From Malania oleifera (Eukaryota; Streptophyta; Magnoliopsida; Santalales; Ximeniaceae), in NCBI RefSeq assembly GCF_029873635.1, contig NC_080422.1:17204049-17268048 (forward strand): a DNA stretch of 64,000 nucleotides, written 5' to 3'. This document shows, in pieces, positions 1-10,724 of this stretch; position 1 is the stretch's first letter; each line of letters starts with the position of its first letter. The notes under the pieces were generated by a model, which saw only the letters and a program-made list of their open reading frames with translations, had not been told where the DNA came from and ran no database searches. The position numbers and the translations under genes are program-made.

Positions 1-1
1 T

Positions 2-2281
2 CTTAATGTGGCTCAGTGTTTACATTTTCAAGCTAATCTTCCCATCTACTTTTGGGGTGAATGCATTCTCACAGCCACTTATTTAATTAACCGCACTCCT
101 TCACCCAACATCAATCATAAGTCTCCTTATGAACTTCTTTTTCACAAACCACCATCCTATACACACTTGCGCGTGTTTTGGTGCTTGTGCTATGCCCAAA
201 CTGCTCGTTCACACCGCGATAAATTCTCTCCCAATGCTCTTCGATGTGTTTTCTTAGGTTATCCTGCTCATCATAGGGCTTATTGTGTCTACGATCTTGA
301 AAACAGAAAAGTTCTCATCTCCCGTGATGTCACTTTTGAAGAAAATATTTTTCGCTATCTTCTCATCTCTCCCACTCCTACATTTTCTCCAGTCCTCCCT
401 CTTCCTATTCCTGATATACATCCTTCCTACACTTTACCTCCTCCACCATCCACACCTAACCCTAACCCCCCATCTCTCCCTTTTTCTCCTTTGGTCTCCT
501 CCCCGACACCTCCACCCTCACCCCTTCTACCACCCCTTCCACCCACCTCTTCACAGCCCAAACGAGCTATCACACATCCCTCTTACTTGGTTGATTATAT
601 ATGTCCTACTTTATCAAAGTCCTCCACGGCTTCACAAGTTTCAAGATGTTCTTCAGGTACGATTCATTGTCGCTCCTCCTTTTTATCTTATCATCGTTTC
701 TTTAACCAACATTTGGCTTTTCTTTCTATCATGTCCCAACATCTCGAACCCACCTCATATTCTCAAGCTGTGCTACACCCACATTGGCGTGCTACCATGT
801 CTTCTGAAATCCAAGTCTTAGAAACCAATAATACGTGGGTTCTTCAACACCTTCCACCTGGCAAAAAACCAATTGGCTGTAAATGGGTATTCAAAACAAA
901 ACTTCGAGTCGATGGATCCATAGAACGAAACAAAGCTCGCTTGGTGGCCAAGGGCCACACTTAGGTAGAAGGTTTGGATTATCATGACACTTTTGCTTCT
1001 GTTGCTAAACTCATTACTGTTACGTGTGTTCTTGCAGTGACTGCAAATCGAAATTGGTATCTCCTTCAATTGGACATCAACAACACTTTTCTCCACGGTG
1101 ACCTCGATGAGGAGGTCTATATGCTCCCTGCACCAGGTTATTGCAAACAGGGGGAGACTCATGTTTGTCGTCTTCAGAAATCCCTTTATGGTCTTAAACA
1201 AGCCTCTTGCAATTGGTTCTCTAAATTATCTTCTATTTTACTTGTTGCGGGTTTCACCCAATCTCAAGCCGATCATTTTCTTTTCACCCGCTCTAGGGGT
1301 CAGTCGTTTACTTTCATACTTATTTATGTTGATGACATTCTTATAGCAAGTAATGATCTCTTTGACATTAGCACTTTCAAAGTCATACTTGCTCTGAAAT
1401 TCAAGCTAAAGGATCTTGGTAAATTGAAATATTTTCTTGGCCTCGAAGTTGCTCGCTCTCCCATTGGCATATTTCTTAATCAATGCAAATATGCTCTTGA
1501 CATCCTCACTGATAGCGGTCATCTTGGTGCTCGTCCTACCCATTTTCCCATGGAACAAAATCTCAAGCTCAATAATACTGATGGTGATCTTCTTTTCGAT
1601 CCAAGCTCATTTCGGCAACTCATTAGACTTTTGATATATCTCACCATCACTCGTCCCGACATTGTGTTTCCGGTCAACATTCTCAATCAATTTATGCACC
1701 AGCCTAGACAGTCACATTATGATGCCGTTATACGTGTTCTTCGATACATTAAGACGTCTCCAGGACAGGGCTTATTTTTTCCTACTACAAACACTCGTCA
1801 AGTCTTAACCCATTCTGATTCAGATTAGGCTAGTTGTCCTCTTACTCACCACTCTACCACTGATTTTTTCATTCAGTTAGGCACTAGTCCAATTTCCTGG
1901 CGCACTAAGAAACAAACTACTATGTCTCGCTCCTCCTCCGAAGCTGAGTACCATGCTCTTGCTTCCACTACATGTGAATTTACATGGCTCAAAACTCTTT
2001 TAAATGATCTTGGAGTACCGCATTCCCAACCTATGCTCTTTTATTGTGACAACCAAGCGGCTCTTCACATTGCACAGAATCCAGTTTTCCACGAACGTAC
2101 AAGACATATAGAAATCGATTGTCACCTTGTTCATGAGAAGTTATGGGTTAGCCTCTTCTTCACTAAGCATATTCCTACATATAGTCAGCTTGCCGATATC
2201 TTCACCAAAGTTTTGGGTCGTGAACATTTCCAAAACTTATTACGCAAGTTGGGCATTACGGATCTTCATGCTCCAACTTGA
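2..2281 (+). pseudogene. Ty1-copia pol, 3' half (integrase C-terminus, reverse transcriptase, RNase H)
   Basis: One reading frame runs from the window edge to the stop at 2279-2281. In order it shows the integrase C-terminal part (ECILTATYLINRTPS near 60-110), a proline-rich linker (about 360-560), the reverse transcriptase with its YVDD active-site box (about 1325-1336), and RNase H (SRSSSEAEYHAL near 1925-1960, CDNQAALHIA near 2046-2075). Only two in-frame stops break it, TAG at 962-964 and TAG at 1826-1828; the second replaces the Trp of the usual SDADWA RNase H box. Both can be explained by single transitions (CAG to TAG, TGG to TAG). Integrase N-terminus, protease and gag lie outside the window. 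The product would copy the element's RNA into DNA, but as it stands it cannot make a full polyprotein. Copia superfamily is certain; an Ale/Retrofit-like lineage is only a guess. Confidence 0.93.
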
Positions 2282-2332
2282 GAGGGAGTATTAGAGAAAT
2301 ATACTTTCCATCTTAGACAAATATAAACTTTC
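2282..2332 (+). repeat. Polypurine tract and stub of the copia 3' LTR
   Basis: Directly after the pol stop comes a purine run (GAGAGGGAG) followed by TATTAGAGAAATATA, a form of the TGTTAG LTR start common in copia elements. Only about 44 bp of LTR survive before another LTR beginning TGTAACGACC takes over at 2333. The gypsy-type LTR therefore appears to have inserted into this copia LTR. Confidence 0.6.
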
Positions 2333-4200
2333 TGTAACGACCTACTTATAAAATAAAATTTTTTCCCCTATTTCAATACCAAACATTAACCTAAACAGTG
2401 GAAATCCAAATATATGAAATAGAACCACATATAATACAATACTAGAGGGTCAAATCAACCCACAAATATACAAACATCATTGTTACTGATACCAGGGCTT
2501 ACAAAAATGCTACCCAAAAATACTCACTCTAAAAAAAAAAAAAAGCAGTACTACAACCTCTCTACCTGCAAGCCTGCTCTGCGAATCCAGTTGGTTCACC
2601 TAAAAAATAATTTAACATTAGGATGAGCCAACGCTCAGTATGACGAAATATGCTATTACTAGTGTGTGACTACTGAGCTATTTTTCTGTAAATGTACTCT
2701 GATTTAAGAATATTATGAATAACTGAATATGAAAATGTTGGTATAATAACATGTATTAAAACTACTATCTACATAGTTTAACATTTCAATCTTTATAAAT
2801 TTAATTTTCATAATACTACTACTATTTCTGAAAATCTGATAATACTTATAATATCTAAGAAAATTTCCCTGGATAGTTGTATGTCATGATTGATAGGGTT
2901 GTGTGGTCCGAAGGCGGGACCTATCCTGGCTAGCCGACCAGGGTAAGTCAACTGAACTCCGATAGTCTGATCGGCCCCCTTAATCCATATCTGATGGAAA
3001 GCATGTCCTGACGTGGGCACGATCAACCTCAATACCACATACTATTTGAGTAGGGGTTGCACTCTGAACTGAATACATATAGCTACTGTACCGTGCTCTA
3101 TTGTCTGATCCATCTGGGTCTAATACTATATAGGTAATTGATATCTATAATATATTATTTTTACCATGGTTTTGTAACAACTAAAATAGCCATAACATTA
3201 TATAAACTGAGCTGAATACCTGTAATAACTGAATATTTGAGATGTATGTATAACTGAATAACTGAATTATTTGATTAACTGTGGTTGTGAATGTTATGGT
3301 TTCGAAGTCAGTTTATTATAATAATCTGAAAATACTATAAAATACAAGTTCTAAACTCATGCCACACAACTAAATAACTATACTATCAGGCTCTGAATAC
3401 TGTATATATGGTTTAAATAATAATTTGTTGAAAATATATGATTTGTATTGAATCATAATAGATTTGCCTAGAATAGCATATTTCCTTTACTTAAATTCTG
3501 GCTAAAACCCCCTATTGTATCGGGTCCTGCACCCGCAGGGCTTCCCACTCAACACCCTGCAAACCATAAATCTCAAAACAAAATATTACTATTTTTATGT
3601 CTACTGCATTTCCTACAATTGTTGGGAAGTTAAATTTCAACAAAAAGGTCTTACCTCGAATTTAGGATGAAATCCAACTTCGTCCCACCAACGATCCGCT
3701 CCAGCAGACTTAGGGAGAACTTTTCCAGGAGCGTCGTGGTGACTTCAGATCATCAATCTAGCGATCGACGGGGCCATAATCAAGGAGAGAGAAGGGAGAG
3801 ACCGTAGAGAGAGAAGAGAGAGGGTTTTAGTTGATATTCCTGCGTAAAAACTGAGTTTAGCATTATTTATACTATGGGCTTCGTCGACGAGCCACGTCAT
3901 CTCGTCAACGAGTCCTTAAGGAATTTCGTAGACAAACTTTACTTCCTCATCGACGAATTTCAGACTGCCTAAAACCCCTCTCGGTATCTTCTCATCGACA
4001 AAACATGACCTTGTCGATGAGACCCTCTTGTACACATCGACGAATCCCCTGTGTTCGTTGACGAGGTCATGGGTAAATTCCTTGAATTATTACCTCCAAA
4101 GTGTAATGTCATGGACGAGTCGGCTACCTCCTTCTGTTTCTATTTCCATTTCTCTCCCTTTTTATTATTTAAATACCATTATTCTTCAAGTCACTATACT
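2333..4200 (-). mobile_element. Gypsy-type LTR remnant (LTR-a), reverse strand
   Basis: It begins on the + strand with TGTAACGACC, the inverted counterpart of the GGGTYGTTACA ends of LTR-b and LTR-c. Read on the - strand it shares with them a palindrome array (3881-4064), a TATA-like box next to it, a CTCTCT-rich stretch, and a block around 3670-3760 (GATGATCTGAAGTCACCACG) that matches GATGATTCAGAACCACCACG in LTR-c. A decayed GAGCCAACGCTCAGTA near 2625-2640 matches the hairpin found in the other gypsy LTRs. No coding sequence is present. The right edge is approximate because the outer 100 bp are poorly preserved. Assignment to a Tekay-like family is inference. Confidence 0.6.
3881..4064. repeat. 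Array of 8 decayed TCGTCGACGA palindromes in LTR-a
   Basis: Ten-base sites begin at 3881, 3902, 3926, 3947, 3992, 4011, 4034 and 4055. The first is a perfect copy. The others differ mainly by C-to-T or G-to-A changes inside CpG (TCGTCAACGA, TCATCGACGA, TTGTCGATGA, TCGTTGACGA). Steps are 21, 24, 21, 45, 19, 23 and 21 bp. The array lies on the promoter side of the TATA-like sequence of the reverse-strand LTR. Confidence 0.8.
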
Positions 4201-4470
4201 TTCTTTTTTTTTTTCAACTATCTCATGTATATATATACCCTTGTAATCCTTGTAATTGTGTGAATGTAGAGAGAATTATCCTACTCCAATTTTAACATAA
4301 ACTAGTTATATTTATGATGTAGATTTTTATATGTGTGCGTATTTATTTACATTTAAAAAATATGGCTCAAACTTTTGCCATCTGTGACCCCCTCCTCCAT
4401 CTAAAATGAAACACACATAAACACAGAAGTTGTTTTATTAAATGATATCATGTGTTAGCAATATATATAG

Positions 4471-4495
4471 ACACACACACACACACACACACACA
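4471..4495. repeat. (AC)n microsatellite
   Basis: About 12 uninterrupted AC units. A separate (TA)n run of about 12 units lies at 4668-4692. Confidence 0.95.
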
Positions 4496-5379
4496 TATTA
4501 CATAAATTTGTGACAAATGCAAAGAATTAAAAAAAAAAACATTGTCTTTGACTTGTTTTAGCATATTATTTTCTCTTTTACTATTTTTATTTCTTTCTTT
4601 TTTATTTCTCTAGCACAATTACCTTGTTTTGTCTATTTGCAAAATAATAAAAAAGGAAAAGTAATCTAATATATATATATATATATATATAGATATAAAC
4701 ATTCCTTCATTTCAATTTTATCTTCCTTTTATGATTAATATCATATTTTAATTTTTCTTCATTTTATTATATATTCCTTTTATCTCAATCCTTCTACTAT
4801 ATTGGACGAATAGTCATCAAACTATGACTCGCATTAGATATTTCAGTAATTTGTCTATTACTTTAGTGAAAAACTCTGTAAACAAAAGGGCACAAGAGAC
4901 TCAAATCTAGATATAAAGGAGGAAGCGCATTTCACCTTAGCTTTACCTGTTAGTTGTCCTTCACCATGTTCCACATTAGTGCACCAATAATATATACAAA
5001 TATATACTACACATGTACTCCTAATATTAGAATTGTTAAATATTTGTTTGCGATATAATGATAACATTAATAATAATGATAATAATTAGTTTTAAGATAT
5101 TTGAAAATAATCTTTAAAAAGTGACACAAAAATAATCTTAATTATTGCTATTAATTATTTTTTACCATAATTTATGAATAGGTAATTTCACATATACACA
5201 CAGTATGTGTGTGTGTGTAATTACTAGTTTGATCACCAATTTGGCTCACTAGTTCAACCGGCCTAATCAACCCAGTGATTTTATTGGGGCAGTAATTTGT
5301 CCACCTTTTAAAATTGTGGGTATCCCACAAATAGAGTAAATCAAGTAAAAAAAGAAAAAGAAAAAGAAAGCAAGAACAC

Positions 5380-5435
5380 AATAATTTTGCATGGTTTAGT
5401 TGCATGTAATAATTTTGCATGGTTTAGTTGCATGT
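5380..5435. repeat. Perfect 28-bp tandem duplication
   Basis: Units 5380-5407 and 5408-5435 are identical 28-mers beginning AATAATTTTGCATGG. Two copies only, in non-coding DNA, so this looks like a recent slippage or repair duplication. Confidence 0.9.
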
Positions 5436-5619
5436 TTGCATCTAAGGATTCTCGTGCAATTTCCACTATCTCGTGCAATTTCCAATGCACCCCTCGTTGG
5501 GTTAGATTTAAATGAAAGGGATGTTTCGCACATGGAGAGCTCATGGGCTTTTGCAAGCTCTTCATAACATGAAACTTCCTACATGTAGGATTCTAGTGTG
5601 ATAGCCCTTTTGAATTTGA

Positions 5620-6010
5620 GTCATATAATCCAATAAATCCCAAATTATTGATTGAGCTTCACATTTGACTTGAATAATTTCAATAATTTGAGATTATTAG
5701 TGAGTCTTATCAAAGTTTGGAGATGAATAAGAAACTTAACCAATAATTTAAGGACTTATCGTGCAATTAACTTACATGGTAACTATCTATGTAAAGTTTT
5801 GTCCAAAATATCCAATTGAAACTCATTAAAGTGGGATGAAGTTGAAATTATTTCTTAAATTTGGGATTGATAAGGAGAGAAATTGAAATTTGGGGATGAG
5901 TATAAAACATAAGTCATAGTTTTATAGACTATTATTAATAGAATAATAAACCCAACATAAAATTTTTGACTTATGTTTATGGATTTACTAATGTTGCAAG
6001 TTCATGCATT
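5620..6010 (+). repeat. Diverged dispersed repeat, partner at about 35370-35700
   Basis: Several blocks recur in the same order at 35370-35700: TATTGATTGAG, a GAGTCATAG block, CTAATAAAATTTATC/CAACATAAAATTTT, TTGACTTMTG and GCAAGTTYATRCATTCA. The copies are clearly diverged and carry indels. No termini or coding potential were recognised, so this may be an old non-autonomous transposon family or an ancient duplication. The partner lies downstream of the 3' end of the dioxygenase gene. Confidence 0.45.
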
Positions 6011-6129
6011 CATTTTTATTATTCTATATATGTGGATTACTATGTTTTTTATTATATCTCCATCTGTTGTAATATGTGACCTATATATTGAGTGGAACAG
6101 ACGTACAAAGAAAACATGGTGGAAAAATA

Positions 6130-6987
6130 GAGAAACTGGTGTGCAGAAGAAATAGTTAACGATTTTAGAGAGTTGCATCAACAATTTTCTCTCAGGAATA
6201 AATCATCAATGATTTGTCTGAAACCATCGATAGTTTCTCTAGATGGTTTTAGGTTCTGAAGAAAACAGTCAACGACTTTGTAGAGTCATTTTGATGGTTT
6301 TGTTCAGTTACTCAGTGCTATTTTTTGAATCCTCATAGCGTTTGGAATCCTCACAGCGGTTGCTTAAGGCAAGGACATAGGCCGCTGGCCGAACCTTGTA
6401 AAAATACGGTCTACAACTCTTCTCTTTACTCTCTTTAATTTACTACAAATGTATTAACTGCATGTATGTTTAATTAATTGCTAAGAGTTGATTGTTCATT
6501 GAGAATTGCTGGAACACTGATCAAAAGAACTATATTGATTTGTTGATTGAGTTTTTGGTAAAGCTTTGAAATCTAAATTGTTGAATACACAAGTTGAGAT
6601 TAAACTTGAGAAAAGTTTTAACTTTGTTATGATATGAAAAGAAAAGCTGATTTGAATTATTATAAGTTGAACATCACAAGTCAAAGTTATTATGATGAGC
6701 TTCAGTTGTAAGCTTAATTATTTAATCATCTGGAAATCATCTTGATATTATAATCAATCATTGATTCACAGAATTAATTAAGCTAGTTGTTAACATAAAG
6801 AATTGAACTTGGAAAAATTGTTGGTTAAAGTTCAAAGGATTATTGATCATTGTGTTTGTGATTGCTAAAAAGAAAGTTGGCTGGGGTTAACACTTAACTA
6901 AAGGAACTTGTAAAACAAAGAGTTTTTAAAGAAAATTTTAAAAACCCAATTCACCCCCCCCCTCTTGGGAGCACACCTTACTTTTCA
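6130..6987 (+). mobile_element. Sirevirus-type copia LTR, 3' portion (5' LTR)
   Basis: The right end is well supported: AAAACCCAATTCACCCCCC, a C-run, CTCTTGGGA and a final TTTTCA at 6982-6987, followed directly by a primer site. The same terminal signature recurs in reverse at 8252 and 23428, and forward at 52826. A block with AAGGACATAGG and CCGAACCTTGTAAAA (about 6370-6410) matches the corresponding part of the intact LTR at 51104-52826. Short inverted repeats such as ACCATCGATAGTTT lie at 6180-6300, where the other Sirevirus-type LTRs here have their palindromes. The left edge is uncertain. Confidence 0.6.
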
Positions 6988-6989
6988 AT

Positions 6990-7001
6990 TGGTATTAGAG
7001 C
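6990..7001 (+). other. Primer binding site, tRNA-Met type
   Basis: TGGTATTAGAGC differs by one base from the canonical plant TGGTATCAGAGC. It starts two bases after the LTR end and 45 bases before the gag ATG. It marks the start of minus-strand DNA synthesis. Confidence 0.85.
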
Positions 7002-7045
7002 ATGGTTGTAGTAAATCTTAAACTAGAAGCTACACAAAGATCTCT

Positions 7046-8251
7046 ATGGCACATATAGGTGTATCTCCTTTTGCTGAGGGTCAATCTTCCTCTAGACCAC
7101 CCATCTTCTGCGGTGTTAACTACACCTTTTGGAAACAACGAATGAGGATATACGTGCAAACCATGGATTGGAAAGCTTGGAAAGTTGTCACACATGGTAA
7201 CCTTGTCCCTACCAAAATCGTAGACAATAAAGAATTACCAAAAGAAGAAAAAGAGATGACTCATAATGATTTAAAGATGCTACAAACAAACTCAAGTGCA
7301 ATGAATGCACTATATTCCGCCCTTGATATAAACGAATTCAATAGGGTCATGGCATGCAAATTAGCCAAAGAAATTTGGGATAAACTTGAAGTAACTTATG
7401 AAGGAACTATTGATGTAAAAGATAGTAGAATTGATATGCTCACTAGCGAGTATGAAGCATTTAAGATGAACCTTGATGAGACCATTACTAGCGTGTACAC
7501 TAGGTTCACCCATATCATAAACTTTCTAAATGCATTCTGGAAAAACTACACTACTTATGAGATGATTTGAAAAATACTTAGAGCACTCCACCTATTTGGG
7601 AATTTAAGGCCACTGCAATAACGGAAGGAAGAAATTTGAAAAGTACCTCCCTAGATGAAATAATAGGATCTCTTCTCACATACTAGATGACAATAAATGA
7701 AAGAAATTTGGAAGGTAACATGCACGAGAAATCAATAGCTTTTAAGGCTACTAAAGAAAGTTCTAGTGAAGAAGTAGAAGACAACGAATTAGACAATGAT
7801 GATATAGCCTTGATTACTAGGAGACTTGAAAAATTCTTCAAGAAAAATTAGAAATTTACCCAGAAATTTAGAGGCTCAAAAGCTGATAAAGGAGAAACAA
7901 GCAAAAAGGAAATTAAGAATGAACCTCTCACATGTTATAATTGCAAAAAGGTTGGGCATATTAAACCTGATTGTCCACGGCTCAAGAAAGAAAAGAAGAA
8001 GAAAAAGAAGGCAATGAAAGCGACTACATGGGATGACACAAGCTCAAATGAATGAGAAGATGAATCAAGTGATCAAGAAGTAGCAAACATCTGCTTCATG
8101 GCTAAAGGTGTTGAGGTAAATTACTACATTAATTCATCCGAAGAATCTAGTGATGAATTTTGTAGTGACGCGTGCGATAGCATGCTTTCATATAGAGAAA
8201 TTCAGGCTGAACTATTTTCTTTGCATAAAAGGTTCATAAGAGTAACCAAAA
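7046..8251 (+). pseudogene. Sirevirus-type copia gag (nucleocapsid precursor), broken
   Basis: The start ATG at 7046 lies just behind the primer site, as expected for gag. The N-terminus (EGQSSSRPPIFCGVNYTFWK) is the typical beginning of UBN2-type Gag of Sireviruses, and the mid part includes LAKEIWDKLEVTYEG. The first stretch is open for 174 codons to a TGA at 7568-7570. Further stops and frameshifts follow: TAG at 7684-7686, TAG at 7849-7851, and others. A zinc knuckle, CYNCKKVGHIKPDC, is readable around 7939-7980, followed by a lysine run. The reading is lost at 8252, where a reverse-strand LTR begins. Gag would coat the element's RNA in virus-like particles; this copy is dead. Confidence 0.88.
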
Positions 8252-8488
8252 TGAAAGTTGAGGTGTAGTCCCAAGAGGGGGGGGGGGTGAATTGGGTTTT
8301 AAAAATTTTCTTTTAATATCTTTTATGAATTTTTGACCTCTTGTTGATTTAACAATCACACAGCAAAATCTTATTTACTTATTCAATTCACAAACCAAAA
8401 CACAACACAAGTAATGAAAAACTTAATTAACCAAATAACCAATCAACAACTTAAAGTAAACAACCAAAGATATCAAACCAAGATAGAG
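8252..8488 (-). mobile_element. Sirevirus-type LTR-R, piece 1 (reverse strand)
   Basis: It starts TGAAAGTTGAGGTG, then TCCCAAGAGG and a G-run: the reverse complement of a Sirevirus LTR end. It stops at 8488 with TAGAG, which is the target duplication of element A (TAGAG again at 15524-15528). The LTR continues at 15524 and probably at 23382. Confidence 0.72.
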
Positions 8489-9643
8489 TGATTACACGCT
8501 TAAATTGCATAATTAGGTGTTTTAATTCATGCATTACAAATTATATTTTTAATTAAATATCTAATTACTCTCAATGTTTTAACATTGTGTCCTATTGATA
8601 ATATTTGGGTTTTATTGAGTAATTTATAAACTTTTGGTATTTTTTTATTTTAAGGTAACTATTGGAAACTAAAAACCAATGGTACTTCGTAATCTGTGCA
8701 TAACTCTCTCATCCGACCTCCGATTCTCATGATTCAAGATGCTGTAGAAAAACAAGAAAATGCCCTACAATTTTCATGTTTTGCGTTTTGAGAAATAAAG
8801 GCTACATCAAGGTCAAAATCAGACGTTACCATAAGCTATTTTTATGGGCTATTTCGGCATTACTCTATAATCTGGGCGTAACTTTCTCGTCTGAACTTCG
8901 ATCGAGACAATTCAAAATTTTTGGGAAAGATGAGAAAGAGCTCTACAACTTTATTGTTTCGATATTTGAGAGATACAGACGGTTACTAGTTCAAAATTGG
9001 CATTAAAAGTTTAGAACCAATTATGTGTTAACAAGAGGAAGAAAGAAGAAGAAAAAATAATAAAATAAGTTGATTTGACCCGACCATGCAGCCAGGTCCG
9101 TGTCCTCTCCCATGCGCTGGGCTGTGTGTGTGTGTGTGTGTGCAAGTTAGGTGCCTAATTGGATTGAAAAACAATTTTGAAAAGTCAAAGGAAGGAGGCT
9201 TGAGGTAAGGTAAAAAAGTAGGGTTTTCTTTAGTTTTTTTCTTTTTTCTTTTTTAGTTCTCTTTGAAGAAAGAAGTCTTGAGCCACCAAAAAAATGGCTC
9301 ATGCTCCTATCTCAAGAGGAGACACAATTAGGGCAAAATATTAGAGGGGGAATAGGATATTTTATGGAGGAGGAGGGTTTATGAGGAAGAAGGGAGTAGC
9401 GGGAGGCGGCGGTGCGCAAGAAAGCAGAAGACTCTCGGCCTCTCTCAGATTTTCGGCTTTCTCTCTCTCTTTTCTCTCTTCTCTCTTCACCCTTACTCTC
9501 TCATCTCTCTGTTTCATTGAACTCAATTTTGTTAAAATTAATTTTATTGTTAAGTTTTTAATTTAATCAAAGTTTGGATTAATTTTTTCTTAAAAATAGT
9601 TTGTTTAATTTAAGAACTTTCTTTTTACTAGATAAATTTTTGT

Positions 9644-9707
<64 letters not shown>

Positions 9708-9807
9708 TAAATTATTGTTTGAGCATTATTATTGTTAATTTCAATTTGTCTTCTTATTTAAAGCTTTTGTAGGAATTTAATTATTTTCTTTGGGTATTTT
9801 TATTATC
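8489..9807 (+). repeat. Element A 5' LTR, truncated
   Basis: Aligns by eye with 13851-15140: shared blocks include TTAATTCATGCATTACAAATTATATTTTTAATT, the GGAGGCGGCGGTGCGCA block, and a (TC)n tract at 9650-9702 (shorter in the 3' LTR). Homology stops near 9807 after TTTTTATTAT, where other LTR sequence starts. Confidence 0.85.
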
Positions 9808-10718
9808 AGAATCCGGATGATAGTTCAGATCAATTTTCAGGAGCACGGTATCTTAGCTACATAGTTCAGTTCAATTCAGACTTTTGCTAACTACCCCTGC
9901 CAATAGAGGGGGTGGGAGATGGATAGTCGATGTAGCTTTCAGTGTAGAGTTATAGACATCCACCTGACAATTCGGATTAGGGTGTGACGGGCCCATCGTA
10001 CTTATAGACATTTTTGACTCCGTATTGGTCGGTCAGCCATTGTCGGGTCCTGCCTTCAAGCTGCACAACCCGTCATGGAGGGTAATACATGACACCAGCT
10101 AACTATTTATCCTATGTATATTTCAATACTACTAGTTATAGTAGATGATTTTATGAACATTGAGTTACAGTATAATTTAGTATGACTATGAAACTGTATG
10201 TTTATTCAGTTATGATATTATCAGTGTTTTCAAGCATGCATTATGTACTGTATATTTATTATAGCACGCAAATATTCATGTTGCCACACAACTGTATTTA
10301 ATTTATTTCCCTTACTGAGAGGTGTCTCACCCTAGCTTTAAATCATTTTAGGGAACCCAAAAATACAGGCGGATCGAGCTCCACATCGTTGAGGCAGCTG
10401 TTCTACTCTACTAGAAGGGTGAGTTTTGAACTAGGGTCAATAGGTTTTTGATGTAAGATCCTAGTTTTATCTTTTGGCATTTTTGAGGATTGTATATATA
10501 CATCTATAGAATTATAGTGGAATGTAAGTATCTCTGGTATTGTATTGTATGGTTGGGTGGATGAATTTATATTTATTGCTGCTTAGGTGTCCGTTATGTA
10601 TGACAGGTGTGTCCTCGTTACCCACGGGTTCGAGTTGACTTTGTTATGTTATAAGTTAATAGTATTAGGGTGTTTAATGTGGTTTATTGTGTAGTAAATT
10701 AAGTAAGTCGTTACACAA
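9808..10718 (+). mobile_element. Gypsy-type LTR fragment inside element A
   Basis: It carries the hairpin block TTACTGAGAGGTGTCTCACCC (10313-10333) and a CTGCCTTCAAGCTGCACAACC block near 10050-10070 matching CAGCCTTCGGGCTGCACAGCC near 25340. It ends GTCGTTACA (about 10709-10717), the TGTAACGAC-type inverted terminus of this LTR group. No coding sequence. It replaces the end of the element A 5' LTR and its primer region. Confidence 0.6.
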
Positions 10719-10724
10719 CCTCTC

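Larger units (their letters stand above)
4201..6130. other. AT-rich region without a recognisable gene
   Basis: No open frame of convincing length or recognisable protein is seen on either strand. It contains an AC microsatellite, a TA microsatellite, a short GT run at about 5204-5218, a 28-bp tandem duplication and a diverged dispersed repeat (listed separately). Composition suggests intergenic DNA or fully decayed transposon sequence. Confidence 0.5.

Noticed and set aside
3881-4064. TCGTCGACGA series as a CRISPR-like array
   Set aside because: Plant nuclear LTR context, 10-bp palindromes with short gaps that are themselves partly conserved among LTR copies; no cas genes.
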